Shown piece after piece: positions 11,008 through 22,418 of a stretch of DNA of 64,000 bases (position 1 is its first letter; every line of letters begins with the position of its first letter). The DNA lies in the NCBI RefSeq assembly GCF_030253575.1, contig NC_080568.1, positions 16,319,501-16,383,500 of the forward strand, read 5' to 3'. The notes below the pieces were generated by a model. That model saw only the letters and a list, made by a program, of their open reading frames with translations. It was not told where the DNA came from and did no database searches. This DNA comes from Rhododendron vialii. Lineage: Eukaryota > Streptophyta > Magnoliopsida > Ericales > Ericaceae. A program made the translations under genes and the position numbers.

Positions 11008-11612
11008 TATCAATGGGTTGGATCCAATCTGGATCCGTCTAAATCAGACAACTCCAATTCGAAAACTAATCGGATCATATTTGGATATATCCGATCCAAT
11101 CCGGTAATAACTGTAATTCGAAATTTTTTTTCCCGAAGAAAACAAAACATAACCCCCCGTGTATGTGTTGTTGAGATGTGTATCTGTGTGTTCTTTTTTT
11201 CAATTCTATTTGTGGTTTGTTTTTGTGATCAAAAACCAAATAATAAAAGGAAGCCAGCTTTTTGACTGAATCTCGAGAACAAGCTAAGATCCAGGCAATT
11301 ATACATACACAAAAGCTTGCAACACTAAAGCCTCCAGTTTCTACGACGATGTCAGAGGAAAGGCTTGGCATTCACATACTTGCTAGAATTCGGGATTTAG
11401 CTGCTGTTATAGAATGCCGTGGGGGATGCTTGCTCAATGATTTTTTGCATGTATTTCTGTTATTGCATGTATTTTTTTCCTGTCTAAATTCAGTATAAGT
11501 AAAGGAAATTTGGATCGGGTTCGGATTTTTGCCTCGAAATATCGAATATACGATTTTTGGGATTTGAATTGGATCCAATCCGGTTCAATATATTGATAGA
11601 CCTAATTTGACC
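11008..11612. mobile_element. Possible non-autonomous DNA element with inverted ends
   Basis: The left end CTATCAATGGGTTGGATCC and the right end GGTTCAATATATTGATAG are inverted with some mismatch, and GGATCCAATC occurs inside both ends. The interior is anonymous; its overlapping ORFs on both strands show no domain. No clean target duplication. It sits where the last LRR exon would be expected. Confidence 0.45.
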
Positions 11613-11778
11613 CATGGAACTAGTACTCTTATAAATCTTTACCATATAACAGTGTTATGCCGATTTGTCCAAATTATGGTGCATTAACATGAGAAAGGAT
11701 TTTTTGAACTAGCTCTTGTTTAGAATGTATCTAGTATAAGCAAAAGTCTAAACCACAATGATGTGTCAAGTTGTCGAC

Positions 11779-12371
11779 TGATGAGTAAGGAAAAATCTGT
11801 CAAGGTCAGCACTTATACGATATACGGACCTGGGAGCTAGCGGCCAATTTCGCCCACAATTTCCAAGGAGACATAGCCCATGACAAGGTCAGGGGATGCT
11901 GGCTCCGCCTATAAGACGAAGCTGGCGTGAGGTCCAAGGACCAGCTTTGGCACTTGGTTAGAACGGGATAAATAGTATTCTTTGGATATTATTTATCCTA
12001 ACCAAAGATGCCCGGATGGGATAAACTACAATTGAAACCCTATAGGATAAGGAATGCTATAAAATGAGATAAGCACTAGCCATCCCAGATGTACATGGAC
12101 TCCTAGCTAAGGCAGGACTCCTCCTCACCCCAAGCGGGTGATCCGGAATACAGTCCTATAAGGACTCTACCTCCCAAACAAGATGCCTATAAATATGACG
12201 GTAGAACTCCGATAAAAGGTACGCAATCCTAAACAGAGAACAAAAATACTCTGAAGTATACTACTGACTTAGGCATCGGAGGGTGGTTGGCAAGCCACCA
12301 CACCGGTGACATAAGCTCTCACGTTGTCTTTGCAGGAATAGGTCGGGGCCAGATCCAAAGCTGATTCATCA
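11779..12371 (+). repeat. 5' LTR of gypsy copy C
   Basis: 593 bp, starts TGATGAGTAAGG and ends GATTCATCA, directly followed by a primer binding site. Contains a TATA box (TATAAATATG near 12189). It is the inverted homologue of 20494-21089. The flank (GTCGAC) does not match the flank of that second LTR. Confidence 0.85.
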
Positions 12372-12373
12372 GC

Positions 12374-12390
12374 TGGCGCCATCTGTGGGA
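12374..12390 (+). promoter_or_regulatory. Primer binding site of copy C
   Basis: TGGCGCCATCTGTGGGA starts three bases after the LTR. The position and the TGGCGCC start are usual for plant gypsy elements. The priming tRNA is not assigned. Confidence 0.75.
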
Positions 12391-12422
12391 AACGACTTCT
12401 TCCTTACGGTGAATAGTTTTGT

Positions 12423-14324
12423 ATGGTGGACACCCGATCAAGCAGAACAACAATGGCTTCAGACCCCCCACAAATGGGTGTCAACGACGCCACGAAGGCC
12501 GCAGATGCAGCCAAGACGGCTAAGGCTGCCGAAATAGCCAAGGCTACGAAGGCTGCTAAGGCCGCTGCCGCCAAAGCCGCTAAGACGACAGAGGCGGCCA
12601 GAGCTGCTGCAATGAACAAACCAGGAGGCGACCATATGACCCCAGAAGCATTCGTCCAAATGCAAGAGCAAATTAAAACGCTAACCCAAGGGCTACAAGC
12701 AGCGATGCAGGAGAACGCAGATCTGCGAAAGCAAATCTCAGAGCCAAGCATCTCAAACCAACGACACAGCGAAAGACCAGAAGAAGATGACAGGGATGAT
12801 GCCGAATCCAGTGAAAAGGAAAGCCAGAACCGAAGGAAGCACGACAAACCACCTCTAGAAAAGCAACCCCACGAACAGGAAGCGTTGCTCAAGATGCAGG
12901 ACCAGATCGATGGGTTGATGAAACACATCAAAGCACAAACTCCTGCCACGGTAGAGGAGATTGTGCAGAATACGGATTCACCTTTCACATCTGAGGTCAT
13001 GGGGCTGCCACTCCCCAGGAAGTTCAAAATGCCTCAGCTAGAGACATTCAATGGTTCCACGGACCCATTGGATCATCTAGAAACATACAAATCCCTAATG
13101 CACCTACAAATAGTACCAGATGAGGTAATGTGTCGTGCATTATTCCCTGTCACCCTCAAAGGAAGTGCTTGGGCATGGTTTAACAAACTCCCCCCAGGAA
13201 GCATACGTAGTTTCAAAGAGCTTAGCACTAGCTTTGTGAGCTACTTTATTGCTGGCCAACGCTACAACAAACCACCAATGCACCTCTTGATAGTGAAACA
13301 GGGAAGGTGGGAGTCGCTAAGGGAGTATACTACCAGGTTTAACAAAGAGGTGGTTCAGATAGAGGAAGTTGACGACAGCGTGAGCATAACTGCGTATATA
13401 GCTGGACTGTATTCAAGACAGTTTTTATACCTTCTATCTCAAGAACCACCCAAGACCCTGGCAGAACTTATGCTTAGGGCACAGAAACACATGAATGCAG
13501 AGGAAGCCATCTACGCAAGGCGTTCCAGCGACAGTTTTGATCCCCATGCAGGGCCATCACAGGTTGGCGAATTTCCCCCATCTGATAGGAAAAGAAGAGA
13601 ATCCACCCGCAAAACGGGAGGGGAACCAAAAAATAAGAAGGTGGACTCCAGATCCTCCCCAAAACGAGGAGGAGGACCGCCCCAAGGCAAATACAAGCAA
13701 TTTACACCACTCATAGCCACGGCAGAACAAATCCTCAGCAACTTACAAAATAATCCGGACCTCAAATGGCCCGAAAAGCTAAGGACTGATCCTAACAAGA
13801 GAGCTAAAGAACAATATTGCAGGTTCCACAGAGACCATGGTCACAACATGGATGACTGCATTGACTTAAAACAGCAGATCGAGGAACTGATCCAAAGAGG
13901 CAGACTTCAACATTTCGTAACGAAGAAGTATCAAAAGATACCCATGAGGGATGATACAAGCAAGGAAAGAAAAGATGCCACGGCTCCCCGATCAGGCCTT
14001 ATTAGAGAGATCAAAGTCATCCATGGAGGACTTGCCGGAGGTGGAGAGTCTAGCAATGCCAGGAAAGCTCACCTCAGGAAATTGAGAACAGAGGAATATT
14101 TGGAGGTCAACACTGTTAGCCGTCCAAGCAAGATCCAAAAGAAAGAAGAAATACCCATCCTTTTTTCAGAAGAAGACATTAAGGGAACTCAAGTTCCTCA
14201 TGATGACCGCCTGGTTATAACCATCGTCGTGGCCAACTACCTCACAGGAAGAGTATTAATAGACAGTGGAAGCTCGACCGACATTCTCTACCTCCATGCA
14301 TATGATCAACTAAACGTTGGATGA
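12423..14324 (+). CDS. gag: Gag and start of protease, Tat-type gypsy copy C
   Basis: 633 codons from an ATG 52 bp after the LTR. Residues about 20-64 are an Ala/Lys-rich run of AAKAAK-like words, probably helical. The gag core follows at about 200-360 (HLETYKSLM, AWFNKLPPGSI, LREYTTRFNKEV). Near residue 463 is a knuckle-like CRFHRDHGHNMDDC. The aspartic protease begins near 600 with the catalytic LIDSGSSTDILY. The frame ends at a TGA (14322) where the sister copy C' has an arginine codon, so a CGA to TGA change explains the stop. In life gag would form the cytoplasmic particle and protease would cut the polyprotein. Confidence 0.85.
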   Translation: MVDTRSSRTTMASDPPQMGVNDATKAADAAKTAKAAEIAKATKAAKAAAAKAAKTTEAARAAAMNKPGGDHMTPEAFVQMQEQIKTLTQGLQAAMQENADLRKQISEPSISNQRHSERPEEDDRDDAESSEKESQNRRKHDKPPLEKQPHEQEALLKMQDQIDGLMKHIKAQTPATVEEIVQNTDSPFTSEVMGLPLPRKFKMPQLETFNGSTDPLDHLETYKSLMHLQIVPDEVMCRALFPVTLKGSAWAWFNKLPPGSIRSFKELSTSFVSYFIAGQRYNKPPMHLLIVKQGRWESLREYTTRFNKEVVQIEEVDDSVSITAYIAGLYSRQFLYLLSQEPPKTLAELMLRAQKHMNAEEAIYARRSSDSFDPHAGPSQVGEFPPSDRKRRESTRKTGGEPKNKKVDSRSSPKRGGGPPQGKYKQFTPLIATAEQILSNLQNNPDLKWPEKLRTDPNKRAKEQYCRFHRDHGHNMDDCIDLKQQIEELIQRGRLQHFVTKKYQKIPMRDDTSKERKDATAPRSGLIREIKVIHGGLAGGGESSNARKAHLRKLRTEEYLEVNTVSRPSKIQKKEEIPILFSEEDIKGTQVPHDDRLVITIVVANYLTGRVLIDSGSSTDILYLHAYDQLNVG

Positions 14325-17300
14325 GAAAGACTAAGGCCTTTGATATCACCACTGGTTGGATTTGCAGGTACGCCCGTTTATCTAGTTGGTCAAATAGCCT
14401 TACCAGTCACAATGGGGGACGAAGGAAGTCAGATTACGCGAATGATAGATTTCATAGTAGTCGATTGCCCTTCAGCATATAACGCGATACTGGGAAGGAC
14501 GACCCTAAATAAAATTGGGGCAATAATCTCCACGTATCATCTGATGATGCAATTCCCAACGCCGGAAGGAATTGATTGCATCAAGGGAGATCAGAAGGCA
14601 GCACGAGAAAGTTACGTCACCTCACTTAAGGGAGCAAACATCATGATGAGCATAGAAAGCCTCGACACGCGGGACGAAGAAAAACTCCAGCATGGAGAAC
14701 CTGTGGAAGAGCTCCTAGAAGAACTTCTGGAGCCAGGTCTACAAGGGAGGACTGTGAGGATTGGATCGGGGTTGAGCACAGAGGCAAAGGCAGAACTGTT
14801 ACAATTCCTAAGGGATAACAAAGACGTCTTTGCATGGGCCCACGAGGATAGCCCAGGAATTGACCCAAGGGTCATATCTCACAAATTGAATGTGGATCCC
14901 ACAATGTGACCTGTTAGGCAAAAGAAAAGGACTTTTGCTCCAGATAGGAACGAAGCTGCAGCCAAGGAGGTAGATAAGTTGGTACAAGCAGGATCCATCC
15001 GCTAAGTTCTCTACCCTGATTGGTTAGCCAACGTGGTTATGGTGAAGAAAGCCAGCGGCAAATGGAGAATGTGTGTGGACTTCACCGACCTCAATAAAGC
15101 ATGTCCAAAAGACAGCTTTCCAATGCCACGAATTGATTCCTTGGTCGACTCCATAGCTAGGCATGAGCTCCTGAGCTTCATGGATGCATTCTCAGGATAT
15201 ATCCAAATCCAAATGCATGAAGGCGACCAAGAGAAAACCTCATTCATAACTGACAGGGGATTATATTGCTACAAAGTAATGCCCTTCGGTCTTAAGAATG
15301 CTGGGGCAACACACCAAAGGCTGGTCAACAAAATGTTCAAGCAGCAAATAGGATGCAATGTAGAAGTATATGTGAATGACATGCTAGTCAAGAGTGCCAA
15401 GGCACGAGATCATGTGATTGACTTGAAAGAAATCTTCCAAGTCCTGAGGAAATACCAAATGAGGCTTAACTCAACGAAATGTGCCTTCGTGATCTCCTCA
15501 GGGAAATTCTTAGGCTTCATGGTTTCTCAAAGAGGCATTGAAGCAAACCCTGAAAAATCCAGGCTATCCTCACCATGCGCTCACCCCAGAACATAAAGGA
15601 AGTCCAGAAACTGACTTGACGTGTCGCAGCACTGAGCAGGTTCATCTCACGAGCAACTGATAAATGTCAAACGTTCTTCAAGGTTTTGAAAAAGGCCTTT
15701 GAATGGACTGCCACGGAGGAAGCAGCTTTCAACCAACTGAAGGGATATTTAACGTCCCCACCATTGCTGAGTAGAACCCAAGATGGAGAGGACCTATATT
15801 TATACCTTGCTGTCTCCCCTCACGTCGTCAGTGCAGTTTTGCTACGAGAAGAGTAGGGGACACAACTCCCAATATATTATACCAGTAGGGTGTTACGAGG
15901 AACAGAGCTGAGATATCCCAGGGCAGAGAAGATAGCCTTTGCTATGGTAATAGCAGCCAGAAGGCTACGACCATACTTCCAAGCTCACTCAATCAAAGTA
16001 TTAACAGACCAACCACTTCGAAGGATCCTCCATTATCCAGAGACATCAGGACGATTAATTCAGTGGTCAATAGAGCTTGGCGAGTTTGATATAGAATACA
16101 AGCCCCGGATTGCTATCAAGGCACAAGTGCTCGCCAACTTCCTCGCAGAATACACGTATCTAGAACCGAAAGAACTCCCCAAGGAAGAAGTAAAACCTTG
16201 GGTCTTTCAGGTTGATGGATCAACAACTAAAGAAGCAAGTGGAGCTGGTCTAATCCTAACGTCCCCAAAAGGACAACGCCTGAGCTACGCGCTTAGGTTT
16301 GAGTTTCAAGCAACCAACAATGAAGCCGAATATGAAGCTTTCGTTGTAGGTTTGGAGCTGGCTAAGGCCGTAGATGCTAACCACGTGTTGGCCAAAAGTG
16401 ATTCACAATTGGTCGTGGGATAAGTCCTAGGAGAATACGTTGTAAAGGAGGAGGTGATGCAAAAGTATTTAGATAAAGTGAAGTCCCAAATTGCAAGGTT
16501 TCAAAGCTTTAATATCGTCAGAATCCCAAGGGAGGAAAATACTGAAGCCGACTATCTATCAAAATTGGCCACGGCCAAAGAAGATGCCATTCCACGGAAC
16601 GCACCAATACGATATTTGGAGATGCCAAGCATCTTTGCCCCAGGCATACGAGTCCAAGCTATCGACTACAGCAACTCCCGGATGAGTCGCATCGTTGAAT
16701 ACATAAGGAATGGGGCGCTACCAAACGATAAAATCCAGGCTAGGCAGCTTAGGATCAGAGCTGTGAAGTACTTGATGATGGGCGACGTATTATACAGAAG
16801 GAGCTTTTCACTTCCATGCCTTAGATGTCTTAACCACGACAGAATCTACACGAGCCATGGAGGAGGTCCACCAAGGGGGCCGCATGTTAGCGTACAAGCT
16901 CCTCAGGATGGGATACTACTGGCCCAGCATGCAAAAGGACTGCAAAGCAATGGTCCAAAGGTGTGAGAAGTGTCAACGGTTTGCCAACATCATGCACGGA
17001 TCGCCCACAGTTTTAACCCCAATGAGGGGACCCTGGCCGTTTGCCCAATGGGGAATAGACCTGATCGGCCCACTTCCTATGGCAACAGGCCAAGTCCAGT
17101 ATGCCATTATAGCTATATAGATTACTTCACAAAGTGGGTCGAGGCCAAGGCATTGGCCACAATCACAACGGAAGTAACAATCGACTTCTTATGGAAATTC
17201 ATCATTAGTCATTTTGGTCTACCATGAGTGATAGTCAAAGATCGAGGAAAGCAATTTGAGAATGCTCAATTTAAAGATTATTGTGTTTCCAAGGGAATAC

Positions 17301-17457
17301 ATGTACACTATGCATCCAAGGCTCATCCAAAAGCCAACGGACAAGTAGAGGTCACGAACCGAACTATCAAGAAGGGAATCAAGAAAAGGCTGCGAGAGGC
17401 CAATGAAGTTTGGCCAGACGAGCTTTATAATGTGCTATGGGCATATCGTACAACGTA
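14325..17457 (+). pseudogene. pol: Decayed pol of copy C: protease, RT, dual RNase H, truncated integrase
   Basis: The rest of the protease (ISPLVGFAGTPVY, NAILGRTTL) runs to a stop near 14909. RT at 15033-15596 shows KWRMCVDFTDLNKACPKDSFP and [11 protein letters not shown], but the catalytic box reads YVNDM (15369-15383), with Asn for the first Asp. RNase H and a second, archaeal-type RNase H ([35 protein letters not shown]) span about 15890-16560. Integrase at 16857-17457 retains CEKCQRF, GIDLIGP, DRGKQF and GQVEVTNR. At least four stops or frameshifts separate these pieces. Two RNase H domains point to the Tat lineage. The sequence stops abruptly after AYRTT at the junction with copy C'. 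Confidence 0.85.
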
Positions 17458-17459
17458 AC

Positions 17460-20442
17460 ATTCTCGTGTTGCCTTCTGATCTCCTTTGATGCAACCAATT
17501 CCTTCCGGCGTTGGGAATTTCATCATCAGATGATACGTGGAGATTATTGCCCCAATTTTATTTAGGGTTGTCCTCCCCAGTATCGCGTTATATGCCGAAG
17601 GGCAATCGATTACTATGAAATCTATCATTCGCGTAATCTGACTTCCTTCGTCCCCCATTGTGACTGGTAGGGCTATTTGATCAGCTGGATAGACGGGCGT
17701 ACCTGCAAATCCAACCAGTGGTGATATCAAAGGCCTTAGTCTTTCTCGTCCAACTTTTAATTGATCATATGCATGGAGGTAGAGAATATAAGCCGAGCTT
17801 CCACTGTCTATTAATACTCTTCTTGTGAGGTAGTTGGCCACGACGATGGTTATAACTAGGGGGTCATCATGAGGAACTTGAGTTCCCTTGATGTCTTCTT
17901 ATGAGAAAATGATGGGTATTTCCTCTTTCTTTGGGATTTTGCTTGGGCGGCTAACAGTGTTGACCTCCAAATATTCATCCGTTCTCAATTTCCTGAGGTG
18001 AGCTTTCCTGGCATTGCCAGATTCTCCACCTCCGGCAAGCCCTCCATGGATGACTTTGATCTTTCCAATAGGACCTGATCGGGGAGCCGTGGCATCTTTT
18101 CTTTCCTTGCTTGTATCATCCCTCATGGATATCTTCTGATACTTCTTCGTTACGAAACGTTGAAGTCTGCCTCTTTGGATCAATTCCTCGAATTGCTGTT
18201 TTAAGTCAATGCAGTCATCCGTGTAGTGACCATGGTCTGTGTGGAACCTGCAGTATTTGTCTTTAGCTCTCCTATTAGGTCAGTCCTTAGCTTTCTGGGC
18301 CATTTAAGGTCCGGATCATTTTGTAAGTTGCTGAGGATTTGTTTTGCCGTGGCTATGAGTGGTGTAAACTGCTTGTATTTGCCTTGGGGCGGTCCTCCTC
18401 GTTTTGGGGAGGATCTGGAGTCCATCTTCTTATTTTTTGGTTCCCCTCCCGTCTTGTAGGTGGATTCTCTTCTTTTCCTATCGGATGGGGGAAATTCGCC
18501 AACCTGTGATGGCCCTGCATGGGGATCAAAATTGTCACGGGAATGCCTTGCGTAGACGGCTTCCTCTGCATTTATGTGTTTCTATGCCCTAAGCATAAGT
18601 TCTGCGAGGGTCTTGGGTGGTTCTTGAGATAGAAGGTATAAAAACTGTCTTGAATACAGTCCAGCTATATACGCAGTTATGCTCACGCTGTCATTAGCTT
18701 TTGTAGGGAGGTATTCCCAAACAGATAAAATAATAACCAAGAACGTGATATGAGAGATCACGGGTTAAACATGATAAAACAAACCACCATGAGCGGTGGT
18801 CGGCGATACGGAGAAATGGCATGAGAGGTCATTGGCGTAAACTGACTGTTCGGCAGAAAGAAGACATACCGTTATATTGGTCCAAATAGTTAAATAAGGA
18901 CCAAGTTACACATGAAGTAGCTGGTCCAGGCAGTCTGTTCGGCTACGAGATAGCCGAACAAGGAAAGAGCTCCAATCAAAGAGTGAGAGCAGAGGGAATA
19001 CTCTAGAAGAATCCAGAGTAGTCATGTGCCATAAAGGAATGAGATCCCGAAGAAATAGGATCTAGAAAAGGTACCCAATGAGAATGGGATGTTCGGCCAG
19101 TAATGGAAAAGAATCCTAAAAGGGCTCTTTTCTAATAAATTGATAAGGGAAACGAGAATCCTTGATATCCTGGGTTTCCTATACGAGATGGGAAACCTAG
19201 TGCAACACGGATACTTGGGCAACAAGCATCCATGAATCTATAAATATGAGGTAAACCTAGAGAAAAAGGTATGCAATTTTTAGCATTCATACGACTCTCC
19301 TACTGATAATTAAGGTTTATTGATTAGTACGCGACACTAACTTTAGCATCGGAGGGCCTTTGCCACGAGAGGCAAAGGTGCACTCATCCCTTGTCTGTTT
19401 TACAGATTAGGGATTCGACGATGAATTAGGGTTCCGGTAAAAAGGCACGAATTAGCCGTTGCAATCCAAGGAGATCCGAAGCATCAATTGTTTTCATCCC
19501 CCTACAGCCTCCTCTATCTGAACCACCTATTTGTTAAACCTGGTAGTATACTCCTTTAACGACTCCCACCTTCCTCGCTTTACTGTCAAGAGGTGCGTTG
19601 TTGGTTTGCCGTAGCGTTGGTCAGCAATAAAGTAGCTCATAAAGCTAGTGCTAAGCTCTTTGAAACTATGTATGCTTCCTGGGGGGAGTTTGTTAAACCA
19701 TGCCCAAGCACTTCCTTTTAGTGTAACAGGGAATGCATGACACATTACCTCATCTGGTACTGCTTGTAGGTGCATTAGGGATTTGTATGTTTCTAGATGA
19801 TCCAATGGGTCTGTGGAACCATTGAATGTCTCCAGCTGAGGCATTTTGAACTTCCTGGGGAGTGGCAGCCCCATGACCTCAGATCGATGTGAAGGGTGAA
19901 TCCGTATTCTGCACCAACTCTTCTACCGTGGCAGGAGTTTGTGCTTTGATGTGTTTCATTAACCCATCGATCTGGTCCTGCATCTTGAGCAACGCTTCCT
20001 GTTCGTGGGGTTGCTTCTCTAGGAGTGGTTTGCCGTGCTTCCTTCGGTTCTGGCTTTCCTTTTCGCTGGATTAGGCATCCTCCCTGTCATCCTCTTCTGG
20101 TCTTTCGCTGTGTCGTTGGTTTAAGATGTTTGCTCTGAGATTTGCTTTCGCAGATCTGCGTTCTTCTGCATCACTGCTTGTAGCCCTTGGGTTAGCATTT
20201 TTAATTTGCTCTTGCATTTGAGCGAATGCTTCTGGGGTCATTTGGTCGCCTCCTGGTTTGCTCATTGCAGCAGCTTTGGCTGCCTCTGCCGTCTTAGCGG
20301 CTTTGGCGGCGGCCTTGGCAGCCTTTGTAGCCTTGGCGATTTCGACGGCCTAGGCTGCATCTGCGGCCTTCGTGGCGTCGTCGACACCCATTTGTAGGGG
20401 GTCTGAAGCCATCGTTGTTCTGCTTGATCGGGTGTCTACCAT
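17460..20442 (-). pseudogene. gag: Gag-protease pseudogene of copy C'
   Basis: Reads right to left from ATG at 20442. The Ala/Lys-rich N-terminus (20265-20440) already contains a stop. The gag core lies at 19527-19874 (HLETYKSLM, AWFNKLPPGSIHSF). The solo LTR at 18702-19506 splits it just after VSITAYIAG-coding sequence. The C-terminal gag is at 17899-18600 and the protease LIDSGSSAYILYLHAY at about 17770-17830. Several frameshifts. Where copy C has a TGA after the protease start, this copy keeps arginine. Confidence 0.8.
18702..19506 (+). mobile_element. Solo LTR inside copy C'
   Basis: 805 bp starting TGTAGGG and ending CCCTACA (matching inverted ends), with a TATA box (CTATAAATATGAGG near 19240). 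It interrupts the gag of copy C' exactly between sequences that are contiguous in copy C. No internal element sequence is present, so it is a solo LTR of a different family. The flanking 5-mers do not match cleanly, so the target duplication is decayed or was lost. Confidence 0.7.
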
Positions 20443-20473
20443 ACAAAACTATTCACTGTAAGGAAGAAGTCGT

Positions 20474-20490
20474 TTCCCACAGACGGCGCC
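20474..20490 (-). promoter_or_regulatory. Primer binding site of copy C'
   Basis: On the minus strand TGGCGCCGTCTGTGGGA follows the LTR, one base different from the site in copy C. It confirms the inverted orientation of this copy. Confidence 0.75.
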
Positions 20491-20493
20491 AGC

Positions 20494-21089
20494 TGATGAA
20501 TCAGCTTTGAATCTGGCCCCGACCTGTTCTTGCAAAGACAACGTGAGAGCTTGTGTCACCGGTGTGGTGGCTTGCCAACCACCCTCCGATGGCTAAGTTA
20601 GTAGTATACCTCAGAGTATTTTTGGTTCTCTGTTTAGGATTGCGTCCCTTTTATTGGAGTTCTACTGTCATATTTATAGGCATCTTGTTTGGGAGGTTCA
20701 GTCCTCGTAGGACTATATTCTGGGTCACCCACTTGGGGTGAGGAGGAGTTCTGCCTTAGCTAGGAGTCCATATACATCTAGGATGGTTAATGCTTATCTC
20801 GTCTATAGCATCCCTTATCCTGTAGGATTTTAGTTGTAGTTTATCCCGTTCGGGCATCTTTTGTTAGGATAAGTAATATCCAGAAAATATTACTTATGCC
20901 GTTCTAACTACAAGGCGGCCAAAGCTGGTCCTTGGACCTCATGCTAGCTCCGTCCTATAGGCGGAGCCGGTATCCCCTAACCTCGTCATAGGCTATCTCT
21001 CCTTGGGAATTATAGGCGAAGCTGGCCGCTATCTCCTAGGTTCGTATATCGTGTGGTGCTGACCTTGTCAGGTTTTTCCCTACTCATCA
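20494..21089 (-). repeat. 5' LTR of gypsy copy C'
   Basis: 596 bp, the inverted homologue of 11779-12371 (minus strand starts TGATGAGTAGGG, ends GATTCATCA). Includes the same TATA region (CATATTTATAGGC near 20669-20681 on the plus strand). The outer flank runs straight into the intron-like sequence before the 14-3-3 pseudogene. Confidence 0.85.
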
Positions 21090-21314
21090 CTCTCTTTGTT
21101 TTTTTTTTGTTTTTTTTCCTACTTCCTTGCATTGTACAAGTGGTGAAATGATGAGGAGGAAGTGAACTTTCCAATTGATATTCTCTTTCTATTCCCATTT
21201 GGTTGAAGTGGGGAGGTGGTGTTGAATTTGTTTTACATTTTTTTCCTCTTGATAAGTTGCTTGTCTAAAATAGTGTTTGATCTTTTCTCGTGTTTCGGCT
21301 AATTAAGGAAAGAG

Positions 21315-22418
21315 GACTACTACCGGTATATTACTGAGTTCAAGTTTGACCAGGAAAATAAAGAAGCAACTGAATAGTCATTGAAAGTCTACGAGGCATG
21401 TTTAAATTGTCTTTGGTTCACTGATCTTTCTATTGAATGTTCATATTGTTGGTTCTTTATTAGGCTGCCTTTGCTAATACAAATCTCCCTTCAACACACC
21501 CAATTCGTCTCTGCCTTGCTCTCAACTTTTTCGTCTTTCTACTATGAAATAATGAATTCTCTAGAAAGGTAATTCTTATTATATCTTCTGCACCTGGTGT
21601 CATTGCTTCAAGATTTTTATTTTTTCTGCAGTAACATCCTCATCCCATTCTTTTATTTGATGTTTTCTTATTGGTTGAATTTTTAGAGCATGCCATTTGG
21701 CTAAATGAGCTTTTGATGAAGCAATTGTGGAGTTGGATATGTTGAGTGAGGATTCGTATAAAGACAACACCCTGATTATACAGCTTTTGAGAGAGAATCT
21801 CACACTTTGGACCTCCGATTTGCCTGAAGATGGAGGTATGCTTTGGCTGGAAACAAAGTAGATTATCAATCTTTTCGAATGAGGGATTTCGAGCCATTGG
21901 ATTTGGCTTTGGCCTCTGATATCATTAGCTTAGATCCAAAATCCATTTCTTGGACAAGTATGTACGACACAAAATGCTTGTTTTTATACATTTCACGGAA
22001 AATACTTAGATTACATATTTTAAAGTTCTAGCCATAGTTTCATCAACAAACTCCGATCAACAAATTTGTGAAAGATAAGACAGAATGTGATGTGCATATG
22101 AATGACTAATCACGAAAAATGTTATTCATAATGCTCTGAATACAAGCTTGGGGCTAGAATTTGGATTTCTTTTCTAGTGTTTTCAACCTTACACAGGCAC
22201 GGAAAAGTTACTGTGAAGAACAAAAATACAATCTCAATTGCAAATAAATTGTGCAGGGGACGAGGACAACATTAAAGCTGAAGAACCAAAAGCAGCAGAG
22301 CCAGAGGTTAATGTCTCACTTGATTTTGTTACTATCGTCTTACACTTTAACGAAGTACCACATATCTAGCTTATATTGACATTGAAAGTCTAAATTTTTT
22401 AACTTTGTGCAGCATTGA
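21315..22418 (+). pseudogene. 14-3-3 protein pseudogene, N-terminus missing
   Basis: Exon remnants in plant 14-3-3 order: about 21315-21400 (DYYRYITEFKFDQENKEATE then TAG at 21375), 21464-21568 (STHPIRLCLALNFFVF, then a one-base insertion before YYEIMNSLER), 21687-21835 ([20 protein letters not shown] and [18 protein letters not shown], with a TGA at 21706), 22257-22306 (GDEDNIKAEEPKAAEPE), and a short last exon at 22413 ending at TGA 22416-22418. GT..AG sites remain at most junctions, and AATAAA follows near 22434. Functional 14-3-3 proteins are cytosolic and nuclear phosphoserine-binding dimers of about 250-260 residues. Here the first exon, with the dimer interface, is absent; the gypsy pair lies immediately upstream. 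Confidence 0.85.

Larger units (their letters stand above)
17453..21089 (-). mobile_element. Second gypsy copy C', inverted and 3'-truncated
   Basis: Same family as copy C but on the minus strand: 5' LTR at 20494-21089, primer site, gag and protease, then a break inside the segment after protease at about 17460. Everything downstream (RT, RNase H, integrase, 3' LTR) is missing. It differs from copy C by scattered substitutions and indels, so it is a separate older copy and not a recent inverted duplication. Confidence 0.82.

Noticed and set aside
12404..13027. Long minus-strand ORF of 207 codons
   Set aside because: It is the mirror frame of the gag coding region of copy C; the plus strand carries the recognisable gag domains.
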